A DNA stretch of 5,148 nucleotides from Acidobacteriota bacterium (GTDB lineage: Bacteria; Acidobacteriota; Polarisedimenticolia; Gp22-AA2): contig JACOUZ010000029.1 in the NCBI GenBank assembly GCA_016177515.1, positions 1 to 5,148 of the forward strand, read 5' to 3'. Position numbers and translations under genes: made by a program. The notes beneath the pieces were generated by a model that saw only the letters and a program-made list of their open reading frames with translations, did no database searches and was not told the origin of the DNA. Positions 1-5,148 of this stretch are shown one piece after another. The number at the start of each line of letters is the position of its first letter. Within the stretch, counting starts at the first letter, position 1.

Positions 1-1
1 C

Positions 2-1555
2 TGCGAGCAGACGGCCGCCCGATCGATCGTGCCGCGCGGAGACATCGATTATTACGCCCTGTCGATCAGCGCCGGCACCCGCGTGATCGCCGAAGTCAAC
101 GCGGCGCGCAGCGGATCGCCCCTCGACCCGATCCTCGGCGTGTTCGACGCGGCCGGAAACCGGCTGGCGTTCGCCGACAACTCCATCTCCTTCGATCCGA
201 TTCTCACCGTCGATCTGTTCACCCCCGGCACCTACTACTTCGCGGTCGCGTCGTTCAACGACAGCACCTTCACCGGCACCGACGCGCGTACGGTCGGAGA
301 CTACTCGCTGACCCTCCGGTGCTCGGTGCCGCAGGTGCCGGCCGGGGCCTGCCGGGGCAGGGTGCTGTACGCCGGCTCGAACACCACCGGGACCCTGTAC
401 GCCATTTCGGACCTCGACCACGACCTGTTTTTCGAGGGGCAGACGGCATTCGCCTCCGGAGTCGGGAGCAGCCAGGGACAGCTGACCTCGCGCCGCGACG
501 GGGGCGTCTGCCTGGGAACCGGCGGGTCCGGCATCATCGGGTTGTGGGACGACACGGGGGACTTCACCGCCGACCGGTCCCTGATAATCGACACCGCGAG
601 CCCCGATGCGCGCGCCGTCGCCGCCGTGCGGCGCGGCGGCGTCGAGTACCTGTACACCGGAGAACAGATCGGCACGGGGACGGTCTACGAGGAGCGAGAC
701 ACGGGCGGCGACGCGCAGGTGGAGCAGGCGGCCGTGTTCACCGAGGATCCCCAGTCGGTCCTGGCGCTGAGCATGGACGAGACCGGGACCCTCTACGTCC
801 TCGACGGGCTGCACAACACCTTCGGCGGGATCCTGGCCTATCGCGATCTCGACGGGGACGGCGTCGCCGACGTATCGAGCGAGTTTCTGGCCGACGCCTC
901 GTCCTACGGCAACATGATCGCCCGCCGCCCGGGCGAGATCTTCGGGACTAACTTCATCCTGGGGCAGGTCGAGAGGGTGGTGGACGCCGATGGCGACGGC
1001 GTCGCCGACGGCACCACGGTGTTCGCCACCGGGCTCACGTTCGACGTCTATTCCGGCCTGGCCGTCGATGACTTCGACGTCCTCTACGTCGTGGACGCCG
1101 GCAGCCGCGTGGTGGCGCTCCCCGACAACGACAACGACGGCCTCGCCGATCGGCTGGCGCAGTTCTCGCCCCAGATCCCCGGCCTGCTCGGCATCACCTT
1201 CGGACAGGGGCCGCCCGGGGCCGTGTCGCTGCCCGGGTCGTTCCATTCCGTCACCGTGGCGCCGAGCGGCACAGGCCTCCGCCTGACCTGGGAAGACCTG
1301 GGCCCGACCGTCCCCGCCTACAACATCTACGAAGGGACGATCGGAGACTGGTACTCGCACGCGCCGCTTCTCTGCCAGGTGACCGGCACGGCGGACGGCG
1401 CCGGCAACCGCTTCCTCGACATCACGCCCACGGGTGTCGCGGACCGCTACTACCTGGTCACCGCCAGCGACGCCTGCGGCGAGGGCTCCCCCGGCCGCTC
1501 CGGCAGCGGCCTGCGCCGCCCCATGCCGAACGGCACCTGCGGCGCTTCGCCCTGA
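2..1555 (+). CDS. Secreted-type PPC / Asp-rich repeat propeller / FnIII-like protein, 5' end missing
   Basis: The frame is open to the left edge, so the start and any signal peptide lie outside; 517 residues are visible (numbered from base 2) up to TGA at 1553. GTG at 29 falls inside the first domain and is not a credible start. Residues about 13-107 resemble a bacterial pre-peptidase C-terminal (PPC) domain: GDIDYYALSISAG, then DPILGVFDAAGN, and a closing PGTYYFAVASF strand. Residues about 117-404 hold six Asp-rich motifs starting near 137, 183, 233, 282, 328 and 375, spaced 46-50 residues. The last three are clear DxDxDG loops (DLDGDGVAD, DADGDGVAD, DNDNDGLAD), each followed by beta-like stretches such as TLYVLDG and VLYVVDAG. 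This suggests a six-bladed beta-propeller with calcium-type loops. Residues about 409-506 look like a fibronectin type III module ending YYLVTASDACGEG. No catalytic motif is visible and the ligand is unknown. The cell-surface or secreted location is inferred from the domain types. It is convergent with the MetE-like operon, 40 bases away. Confidence 0.85.
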   Translation, partial: CEQTAARSIVPRGDIDYYALSISAGTRVIAEVNAARSGSPLDPILGVFDAAGNRLAFADNSISFDPILTVDLFTPGTYYFAVASFNDSTFTGTDARTVGDYSLTLRCSVPQVPAGACRGRVLYAGSNTTGTLYAISDLDHDLFFEGQTAFASGVGSSQGQLTSRRDGGVCLGTGGSGIIGLWDDTGDFTADRSLIIDTASPDARAVAAVRRGGVEYLYTGEQIGTGTVYEERDTGGDAQVEQAAVFTEDPQSVLALSMDETGTLYVLDGLHNTFGGILAYRDLDGDGVADVSSEFLADASSYGNMIARRPGEIFGTNFILGQVERVVDADGDGVADGTTVFATGLTFDVYSGLAVDDFDVLYVVDAGSRVVALPDNDNDGLADRLAQFSPQIPGLLGITFGQGPPGAVSLPGSFHSVTVAPSGTGLRLTWEDLGPTVPAYNIYEGTIGDWYSHAPLLCQVTGTADGAGNRFLDITPTGVADRYYLVTASDACGEGSPGRSGSGLRRPMPNGTCGASP

Positions 1556-1595
1556 TTGGATTCGCGGGGTCGAACAGGAGGCACGGGGCGCGGAC

Positions 1596-2621
1596 TCACA
1601 GGGTCCGCCGGACCTCGCGGGTCGCCGCCACCATGTTCCGGAGCTTCTCCGCCGCCTCTTCGGGGGACCGGGTCTTGAGGCCGCAGTCGGGGTTGACGTA
1701 GAGGCGCGCAGCCGGCACGACGGCGAGCGCCGCCTCGATCCGCTCCTTCACCACCTCGACCGGCTCGACCTTGTGGGAGTGGACGTCCAGGACGCCGGCG
1801 CCCAGCTCCTTGGTGAAGGGGGAGGACTTGAACAGCTCGAGGAGGCCGAGGTCGGAATTCGACAGCTCCAGGGTGAACTGGTCCACCGGCAGATCCAGCA
1901 GGCGCGGGTAGATGGCGGGGAAGTCGCCGTAGCAGATGTGGGTGATCGTCCTGGCCCGCAGGCCCCCGGTCACCAGCGCCATGGCCCTTATGGCCAGGTC
2001 GATCTCGTCCGGGCGCACCGAGACGGCCGGCTCGTCGATCTGCACGTAGCGCGCCCCGGCCTCGACCAGGGCCGCCGCCTCCTGGTGGATGACCTCGGCC
2101 AGGGCCATCGCCAGGGCCTCGCGCGAGCCGTAGTGATCGTCGAACGACCAGTCCATCATGGTGTAGGGACCGGTCAGGATCGCCTTGACCGGCCTGTGCG
2201 TCTGCTCCCGGGCGAAGCGGAACCAGTCGACCGTCACCGGTCGCGACCAGCGGACGGGCCCGGCGACCACCGGCTTGCGGTAGTAGCGGTTGCCGTAGGA
2301 GCGCACCAGCCCCGAGATTCGGAACCCCTCGAGGTTCTCGGCGAAGTAGGCGGTCATGTCGCCGCGGTACATCTCGCCGTCCACCAGGAGGTCGAGCCCC
2401 AGCTCCTCCTGCATGCGGATGCAGGCGGCGGTCTCCTCGCGTTCGATGCCCTGGAGCTCGCCTGCGGAGATCTCTCCGCGGGTGAAGCCGGCGCGCGCCT
2501 TCGTCAGGCGGTCCGGCTTGGGGAAGGATCCGATGGTGCTGAGGGGCAGGAGAAGCCCGGCGGGCAGAAGGCGTTCGTCCCGCGCCTGAGTTCCGGAGAG
2601 TGTGCCGGTGTCGTCGTTCAT
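1596..2621 (-). CDS. metE: MetE C-terminal-type catalytic barrel; stand-alone methionine synthase subunit
   Basis: This 341-residue protein matches the C-terminal barrel of cobalamin-independent methionine synthase, which transfers a methyl group to homocysteine at a zinc site in the cytoplasm. Visible family motifs in order are TIGSFP (29-34), DGE with Glu83, SYGNRYYRKP (108-117), LTGPYTMMDWSF (149-160), QIDEPA (194-199), THICYGDF with His228 and Cys230, LEL with Glu252, DVHS with His281, and NPDCGLKTR with Cys313. His228, Cys230, Glu252 and Cys313 align with the four MetE zinc ligands, and His281 with the conserved active-site histidine. Full MetE is about 750 residues; this is only its second half. 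ATG at 2621 overlaps the stop of the upstream MetE-N-like gene (ATGA) and has GGGAG at 2627-2631, five bases away. The first ~20 residues are not conserved-looking, so a slightly later start is possible. It could instead be a folate-independent core synthase; placing it needs a phylogeny. The metE symbol is used in the broad family sense. Confidence 0.92.
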   Translation of the reverse strand: MNDDTGTLSGTQARDERLLPAGLLLPLSTIGSFPKPDRLTKARAGFTRGEISAGELQGIEREETAACIRMQEELGLDLLVDGEMYRGDMTAYFAENLEGFRISGLVRSYGNRYYRKPVVAGPVRWSRPVTVDWFRFAREQTHRPVKAILTGPYTMMDWSFDDHYGSREALAMALAEVIHQEAAALVEAGARYVQIDEPAVSVRPDEIDLAIRAMALVTGGLRARTITHICYGDFPAIYPRLLDLPVDQFTLELSNSDLGLLELFKSSPFTKELGAGVLDVHSHKVEPVEVVKERIEAALAVVPAARLYVNPDCGLKTRSPEEAAEKLRNMVAATREVRRTL

Positions 2622-2631
2622 GGAAACTCCC
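2618..2631 (-). promoter_or_regulatory. ATGA stop-start overlap with GGGAG ribosome binding site
   Basis: Read on the minus strand, GGGAG (2631-2627) lies five bases before ATG (2621-2619), and the TGA of the upstream gene occupies 2620-2618. The binding site sits within the last codons of the upstream gene (Arg-Glu-Phe-Pro-stop). This favours coupled, near-equal translation of the two MetE-like halves and fixes the start of the catalytic subunit. Confidence 0.75.
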
Positions 2632-3643
2632 GCCGGGCCCGGTCACGCACCGCGGCCAGCATCGACAGCTTGGCGCGCGCCACGTCGCGCGGCAGGAACT
2701 CCAGGCCGTGGCTCGTGACCAGGTGGATGACGCGCTCTGGTCCAGGGGCGGCCCGCAGCGCCTGCAGGATCGGGCGGACGGTGCTTTCGTACGTCCCGTC
2801 CGCGTCCTCGAGGCGGGTGTTGCGTCCGTCCACGATCCCCAGCGCCAGGCCGGTCTCCGCCGGCATCGTCCCGGCCAGCCTGGCGCCGAGGGCGCCCGCG
2901 TCGCCGCCCCCGCCCGTCGCCGCCAGGACGTCGAGCCCGATCAGATCGACCGGCATGAGCGCCAGATCGGCCAGGAGCGGTGTCGCGTCTCCGAACGAAG
3001 TCGCCAGGAGAACACGCGCCGTGGCCAGCCCCGACACGAGCCGGCGCATCGCCTGGCGCAGGATGCCGGCCTCGCCGGGAAAGCGGGCCAGCGCCGGCTC
3101 ATCGACCTGGATGAGGCCCGCCCCGGCCGCCTCCAGGTCCCGAAGCTCGCGGTTCAGCGCCGAGGCGATCTGGAGCGTCAGATCTTGCAGGCCGCGCCGT
3201 GAGGCGTCGCGCGACAGCCGGGCGATCGTCAAGGGGCCGGTGACGATCGCCTTGACCGGGCGCGGGGCCGCCGCGCCCACGGCGAAGCGGTACGCCTCGA
3301 CCAGGAACGGCTTCTCGCGGCCGATCGGCCCGGTCGCCGCCGGCTGGCGGTAGTACGTGTTGGTGTCGAAATAGCGGAGTAGTCCCTCGATCCGGAAGCC
3401 GGCCAGGCCGCGCGCCACGTGCGACACCGGGTCGTGCCAGCGGATCTGGCCGTCGGTCAGAAGGTCGAGCCCGGCCGCAGCCTGATCGGCGATCGCCCGG
3501 CGGGTCATCTCGTCCTCGGCGGCGGCCACTTCCGCCGGCGGGATCTCGCCCTTGTCCGCGAGCCGGATGGCCCGGCGCAGGACCTGCTCTTCCGGGTGAT
3601 CGCCGATGCGCGGGTAATCGCTGAGCAACGCGGCAAAGATCAT
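2618..3643 (-). CDS. MetE N-terminal-domain-like protein, partner of the catalytic subunit
   Basis: This 341-residue protein resembles the N-terminal barrel of MetE, a duplicated copy of the catalytic barrel that helps bind the folate donor in the fused enzyme. Family-like motifs are SDYPRIGDH near the N-terminus (8-16), GLDLLTDGQIRWHDPVSH (58-75), RYFDTNTYYRQP (90-101), VKAIVTGPLTIARLS (130-144), IQVDEPAL (178-185), ATSFGDATPLL (214-224), PVDLIGLDVL (231-240), LALGIVDGRNTR (266-277) and HGLEFLPRDVARAKL (312-326). The zinc ligands of the catalytic copy are absent: TSFGDA replaces the His-x-Cys segment, Asp238 lies near the Glu position, and SHGLEF stands where the Cys motif would be. It is therefore probably not a methyltransferase alone. 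ATG at 3643 has GGGAG at 3649-3653, five bases upstream, the same spacing as its partner. It is first in a two-gene operon and overlaps the next gene by ATGA, so translational coupling and a heteromeric complex are likely. Its basic folate-contact residues seem poorly kept, which leaves the methyl donor open. Confidence 0.85.
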   Translation of the reverse strand: MIFAALLSDYPRIGDHPEEQVLRRAIRLADKGEIPPAEVAAAEDEMTRRAIADQAAAGLDLLTDGQIRWHDPVSHVARGLAGFRIEGLLRYFDTNTYYRQPAATGPIGREKPFLVEAYRFAVGAAAPRPVKAIVTGPLTIARLSRDASRRGLQDLTLQIASALNRELRDLEAAGAGLIQVDEPALARFPGEAGILRQAMRRLVSGLATARVLLATSFGDATPLLADLALMPVDLIGLDVLAATGGGGDAGALGARLAGTMPAETGLALGIVDGRNTRLEDADGTYESTVRPILQALRAAPGPERVIHLVTSHGLEFLPRDVARAKLSMLAAVRDRARREFP

Positions 3644-3648
3644 GCGGT

Positions 3649-3653
3649 CTCCC
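3649..3653 (-). promoter_or_regulatory. Ribosome binding site of the MetE-N-like gene
   Basis: The minus strand reads GGGAG, then five bases, then ATG at 3643. It has the same core and spacing as the site before the downstream gene, which supports this start over any alternative. Confidence 0.7.
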
Positions 3654-3661
3654 GAATCAAG

Positions 3662-3690
3662 AGAATAGAGCCTTGTCGCGGGAGGCGCAA
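3662..3690 (-). promoter_or_regulatory. Candidate sigma70-type promoter of the split MetE operon
   Basis: On the minus strand a TTGCGC box (3690-3685) is followed after exactly 17 bases by TATTCT (3667-3662). The -35 matches the consensus at three of six positions and the -10 at four of six. Transcription would begin near 3655, leaving a leader of only about 12 bases that still holds the GGGAG site. In a GC-rich genome with unknown sigma preferences this is only a candidate. Confidence 0.35.
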
Positions 3691-3692
3691 GA

Positions 3693-3874
3693 GTGTTTCG
3701 TCCTGAGCCATTCCCAGTTTCAGTTGGCGGGCCGCACCGCGGCGCGGCTCCTGGCTCGCACGCGCGGGCTCCTGGGTGGCTCTCTCATCCGCGTGGCGCG
3801 GCTCGAAGTCGCCGCGCCGCGGCAGCCCGGTCTGGCCAGGCACTCGAAACCGGGGATGTCTTGGTGTTTCGTCC
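3693..3874. repeat. Direct repeat pair GTGTTTCGTCC bounding a ~160-base segment
   Basis: GTGTTTCGTCC occurs at 3693-3703 and again at 3864-3874, continuing as TGA and GGA, so 13 of 14 bases agree. The segment between contains two further direct repeat pairs: GGCGCGGCTC at 3741-3750 and 3795-3804, and GGCTCCTGG at 3746-3754 and 3767-3775. Coding function is not apparent. It could be a small dispersed intergenic element, paired operator sites, or chance in GC-rich DNA. Confidence 0.45.
3737..3822. repeat. Two competing inverted repeats sharing one arm
   Basis: The arm GCCGCGCCGCGG at 3811-3822 is a perfect 12-base inverted match to 3737-3748. The same arm (3811-3821) can instead pair with 3792-3802 across an 8-base loop, using ten Watson-Crick pairs and one G-T wobble. 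The two pairings are mutually exclusive. If transcribed, this could form alternative RNA structures; as DNA it could be a palindromic binding site. No U-tract follows on either strand, so it does not look like a simple terminator. Confidence 0.45.
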
Positions 3875-3895
3875 GGAGGCCCCTGGCGGGGCTCC
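3875..3895. repeat. Hairpin GGAG(G)CCCC-TGGC-GGGGCTCC upstream of the PilZ gene
   Basis: Eight pairs with one bulged G and a four-base TGGC loop. It overlaps the weak candidate -35 box of the downstream gene, so it could be an operator. A partial second inverted repeat, CGAAAC at 3845-3850 with GTTTCG at 3866-3871, lies just upstream. Confidence 0.35.
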
Positions 3896-3910
3896 CAAGT
3901 GTGCTACTCT
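3883..3910 (+). promoter_or_regulatory. Candidate promoter for the receiver-PilZ gene
   Basis: TACTCT at 3905-3910 is preceded by TGC, giving an extended -10 look (TGC-TACTCT). A poor -35, CTGGCG at 3883-3888, lies 16 bases upstream. Initiation would fall near 3917, about 50 bases before the chosen GTG. The matches are weak. Confidence 0.28.
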
Positions 3911-3953
3911 CTCGCCGGGCGGGGGGCGCGGCACGGATGGACCGCGCCGGGGC

Positions 3954-3960
3954 GAGGGAG
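3954..3960 (+). promoter_or_regulatory. Ribosome binding site of the receiver-PilZ gene
   Basis: GAGGGAG lies four bases before GTG 3965 and seven before GTG 3968. It supports a start here rather than at upstream in-frame codons, and leaves a one-codon ambiguity. Confidence 0.65.
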
Positions 3961-3967
3961 CCCTGTG

Positions 3968-4720
3968 GTGAAGCAGGTCCTGTGGTGTGAACCGATCCGG
4001 TCCCGGGTCGACGGCGGGAAGCCCCACTTCCTTGCCAGGGCCAGCCTGAAGGCGCTTTCCGCGGGGAACGCCTCCGTTTTGCTCGACGTCGCCGCCACCG
4101 ATCGTCCCGACCTGATCGTCCTGTCCCATGAGGCGCTGGAAACACCGGCGCTCGGGCTCTGCAACTGGCTGCGGGCGGACGAGAGGACCAGGGACATCCC
4201 GATCCTGGCCCTGGCCGGCGATGCCGCGGAGGCGGCCGCCCTCAGGGAAGCCGGGTGCGCCGAGGTCCTGGACGCCTCAATCTCCCCCGGGAAGCTGCAG
4301 GAGACGATCGCGGCCATGCTCGGGATGCGCCTGCGCAGGCACCCGCGCTACCCGGTGGTCCTGCCCGTGGCGCGGGGCCGGTTCATCCGGGAGTTCCTGG
4401 GGTATTCCAACGCGGTCAGCGAAGGGGGCATGGGGTTCGACACGCTCAGCCGCATCCGCGGCGGCGAGGAGCTGGCCCTGCTGCTCTACCGCAACACCGA
4501 GGAAAAGCCGATCTCCGCCGTCGGACGGGTCGCGTCGGTGCGGGCGAACATCGATACCGGCATCGGCTACGCGGTGGGGATCGAGTTCGTGAAGATGGCC
4601 GAGGCGGATCGCGACCGCCTGGTCGAGCTGTTCCCGCGCGATCCAAGCGTCGTGTGGGGGGGCGATACGGACGGCAGCCCTCCGCGGGACCGGCCGCCCG
4701 GCGGGCCGGGCAACAACTAG
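3968..4720 (+). CDS. Degenerate receiver domain fused to a PilZ domain
   Basis: This 250-residue cytoplasmic protein has two domains. Residues 3 to about 118 have the layout of a response-regulator receiver: VLWCEP, PDLIVLSHEAL (47-57), CNWLRADERTRDIPILALAG (65-84), AGCAEVLDASISPGKL (95-110). The phosphoacceptor Asp after strand 3 is Ser53, the conserved Thr/Ser position reads ALAGD, and the Lys-Pro is missing, so phosphorylation is unlikely. Residues about 120-230 are a PilZ domain, the usual cyclic di-GMP receptor fold. R123-xxx-R127 (RRHPR) is present, but the second motif reads NAVSEGG (148-154), with Ala at the expected Asp/Asn and Asn one place earlier. A strand GYAVGIEFVKM follows. The C-terminal tail is Gly/Pro/Asp-rich. 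GTG codons at 3965 and 3968 both fit GAGGGAG at 3954-3960, so the start is uncertain by one codon. The frame is open upstream to 3776, but that extension looks non-coding. It is probably a signalling adaptor for motility, surface or regulatory functions; the target is unknown. Confidence 0.85.
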   Translation: MKQVLWCEPIRSRVDGGKPHFLARASLKALSAGNASVLLDVAATDRPDLIVLSHEALETPALGLCNWLRADERTRDIPILALAGDAAEAAALREAGCAEVLDASISPGKLQETIAAMLGMRLRRHPRYPVVLPVARGRFIREFLGYSNAVSEGGMGFDTLSRIRGGEELALLLYRNTEEKPISAVGRVASVRANIDTGIGYAVGIEFVKMAEADRDRLVELFPRDPSVVWGGDTDGSPPRDRPPGGPGNN

Positions 4721-4723
4721 GAT

Positions 4724-4749
4724 CCCGGCGGCGTCGTCCCGCCGCCGGG
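4724..4749 (+). terminator. GC-rich hairpin after the receiver-PilZ gene
   Basis: CCCGGCGGCG (4724-4733) pairs perfectly with CGCCGCCGGG (4740-4749) around a six-base loop. It starts four bases after the TAG and is followed by CGTTTCCC. The short T-tract makes it a weak intrinsic terminator by textbook rules, but its position between convergent genes fits termination. No T-run follows on the minus strand. Confidence 0.55.
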
Positions 4750-4758
4750 CGTTTCCCT

Positions 4759-5148
4759 TCAGCGGCGCGCGAAGAGGCTCTCCGCCGTCCCTTCCAGAAT
4801 CGCCTGCCGCGTCTCCTGCGGCAGGGACAGGGCGCGAAACTCCTCCAGGTTCCGGCGCGGGCTTATGACCCCGGGGCTCGGCCAGTCGGTCCCGAACAGC
4901 GTCTTGTGGCCGATCTCCGCGAGCCGCGGGAAGTAGCGCAGCAGGTGGCGCGGCGGGATGCCGGAAACGTCCATGTGCACGTTGGCATGGCGCCGCAACA
5001 GGAAGAAGCAGGCCTCCATCCACAGCGGCCGGCCGCCGTGCGCCATGATGATCTTCAGCCCGGGAAAATCGACCGCGACATCGTCCAGGGCCATCGGGTC
5101 GCCGTACTTGTTGCGCGCCTCGGGGAAGACCGAGGTGCCGGTGTGGAC
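4759..5148 (-). CDS. COG2159-type metal-dependent amidohydrolase, C-terminal part
   Basis: The frame is open to the right edge, giving 129 residues and TGA at 4761-4759. The ATG at 5094 is internal: the in-frame upstream residues HTGTSVFPEARNKYGDP continue the family pattern. Visible motifs are HTG (His2), the run DDVAVDFPGLKIIMAHGG with His37, WMEACFFLLRRHANVHMDVSG, then LFGTDWPSPG with Asp88, and a terminal helix ending AESLFARR. By analogy with aminocarboxymuconate-semialdehyde decarboxylase and related amidohydrolases, His2 and Asp88 would be metal ligands and His37 a catalytic residue. The N-terminal HxH ligands lie outside the window. Family members hydrolyse, decarboxylate or hydrate aromatic or carboxylic acid compounds; the substrate cannot be read here. 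The gene is convergent with the receiver-PilZ gene, 38 bases away. Confidence 0.88.
   Translation of the reverse strand, partial: VHTGTSVFPEARNKYGDPMALDDVAVDFPGLKIIMAHGGRPLWMEACFFLLRRHANVHMDVSGIPPRHLLRYFPRLAEIGHKTLFGTDWPSPGVISPRRNLEEFRALSLPQETRQAILEGTAESLFARR

Larger units (their letters stand above)
3644..3967. other. 324-base divergent intergenic region, repeat-rich
   Basis: No convincing gene lies here. The region separates the divergent MetE-like operon and the receiver-PilZ gene and contains a candidate promoter for each. The middle holds nested direct and inverted repeats (separate entries). Frames through it are rich in Arg, Pro and Ala, lack ribosome binding sites and resemble no family I recognise. 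I looked for cobalamin and SAM riboswitch hallmarks on the minus strand because of the methionine genes and found no convincing B12 box or SAM core. Confidence 0.6.

Noticed and set aside
1590..1608. Six-base stem GCGGAC / GTCCGC as a bidirectional terminator between the convergent genes
   Set aside because: The stem is short, overlaps the catalytic subunit's stop codon, and has no T-run on either side.
1450..2646. 398-codon minus-strand frame overlapping the catalytic MetE-like gene
   Set aside because: It lies in a different frame of the same strand, has a low-complexity Arg/Gly/Pro composition, and the overlapping frame carries every MetE motif.
1434..3353. Very long plus-strand open frame (639 codons) antisense to both MetE-like genes
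   Set aside because: It has no recognisable domain, is rich in Arg, Ala, Gly and Ser, and covers two well-conserved genes on the other strand. Long antisense frames are expected where third codon positions are mostly G or C.
3640..3843. 67-codon minus-strand frame as a third operon gene
   Set aside because: Its GTG start has no ribosome binding site, the composition is Arg/Ala/Pro-rich, and it runs through the inverted repeats and a candidate promoter.
3776..3967. N-terminal extension of the receiver-PilZ frame
   Set aside because: The extension is Gly/Arg/Ser-rich without domain similarity, overlaps the repeat block and candidate promoter, and a good ribosome binding site sits just before 3965/3968.
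3644..3967. Cobalamin or SAM riboswitch upstream of the MetE-like operon
   Set aside because: Expected on functional grounds, but I could not find a B12 box or SAM core on the minus strand. A covariance-model search would be decisive.
5092..5094. ATG at 5094 (minus) as the amidohydrolase start
   Set aside because: The residues upstream of it in the same frame, including HTG, match the family, so the gene begins beyond the right edge.

Overview
This is a GC-rich bacterial chromosomal window with three complete genes and two genes cut by its edges. The codons strongly prefer G or C at the third position, which produces many long antisense shadow frames. The first gene is an extracellular-type protein with a PPC-like domain, DxDxDG repeats and a C-terminal FnIII-like module. 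The last is a COG2159-type amidohydrolase. Together these fit a soil or sediment Acidobacteriota-like lineage or a relative, but this is an inference: no marker gene is present. I saw no rRNA, tRNA, CRISPR array or transposase.

Layout: (1) 2-1555 (+) is the 3' part of a large secreted-type protein: PPC-like beta-sandwich, six regularly spaced Asp-rich repeats that look like a six-bladed propeller, then an FnIII-like domain. (2) 1596-3643 (-) is a two-gene operon convergent with it. The upstream gene resembles the N-terminal barrel of cobalamin-independent methionine synthase (MetE). The downstream gene resembles the C-terminal catalytic barrel and keeps all four expected zinc ligands. The genes overlap by ATGA and stand in the same order as the halves of fused MetE. 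(3) 3644-3967 is a 324-base divergent intergenic region with candidate promoters on both sides and a cluster of direct and inverted repeats. (4) 3968-4720 (+) encodes a degenerate receiver domain fused to a PilZ domain. A GC-rich hairpin at 4724-4749 follows it. (5) 4759-5148 (-) is the C-terminal part of a metal-dependent amidohydrolase that begins beyond the right edge.

How they work together: only the two MetE-like genes are clearly functionally linked, probably as a two-subunit homocysteine methyltransferase making methionine. The methyl donor (methyl-folate, or a corrinoid or other donor as in core methionine synthases) cannot be read from the sequence. The PilZ protein is transcribed divergently and shows no sign of a shared pathway. 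The two edge genes are convergent with their neighbours and appear unrelated. The most interesting points are the split MetE, the doubly degenerate receiver-PilZ protein and the repeat-rich intergenic region. None of them can be claimed as a new system from this sequence alone.
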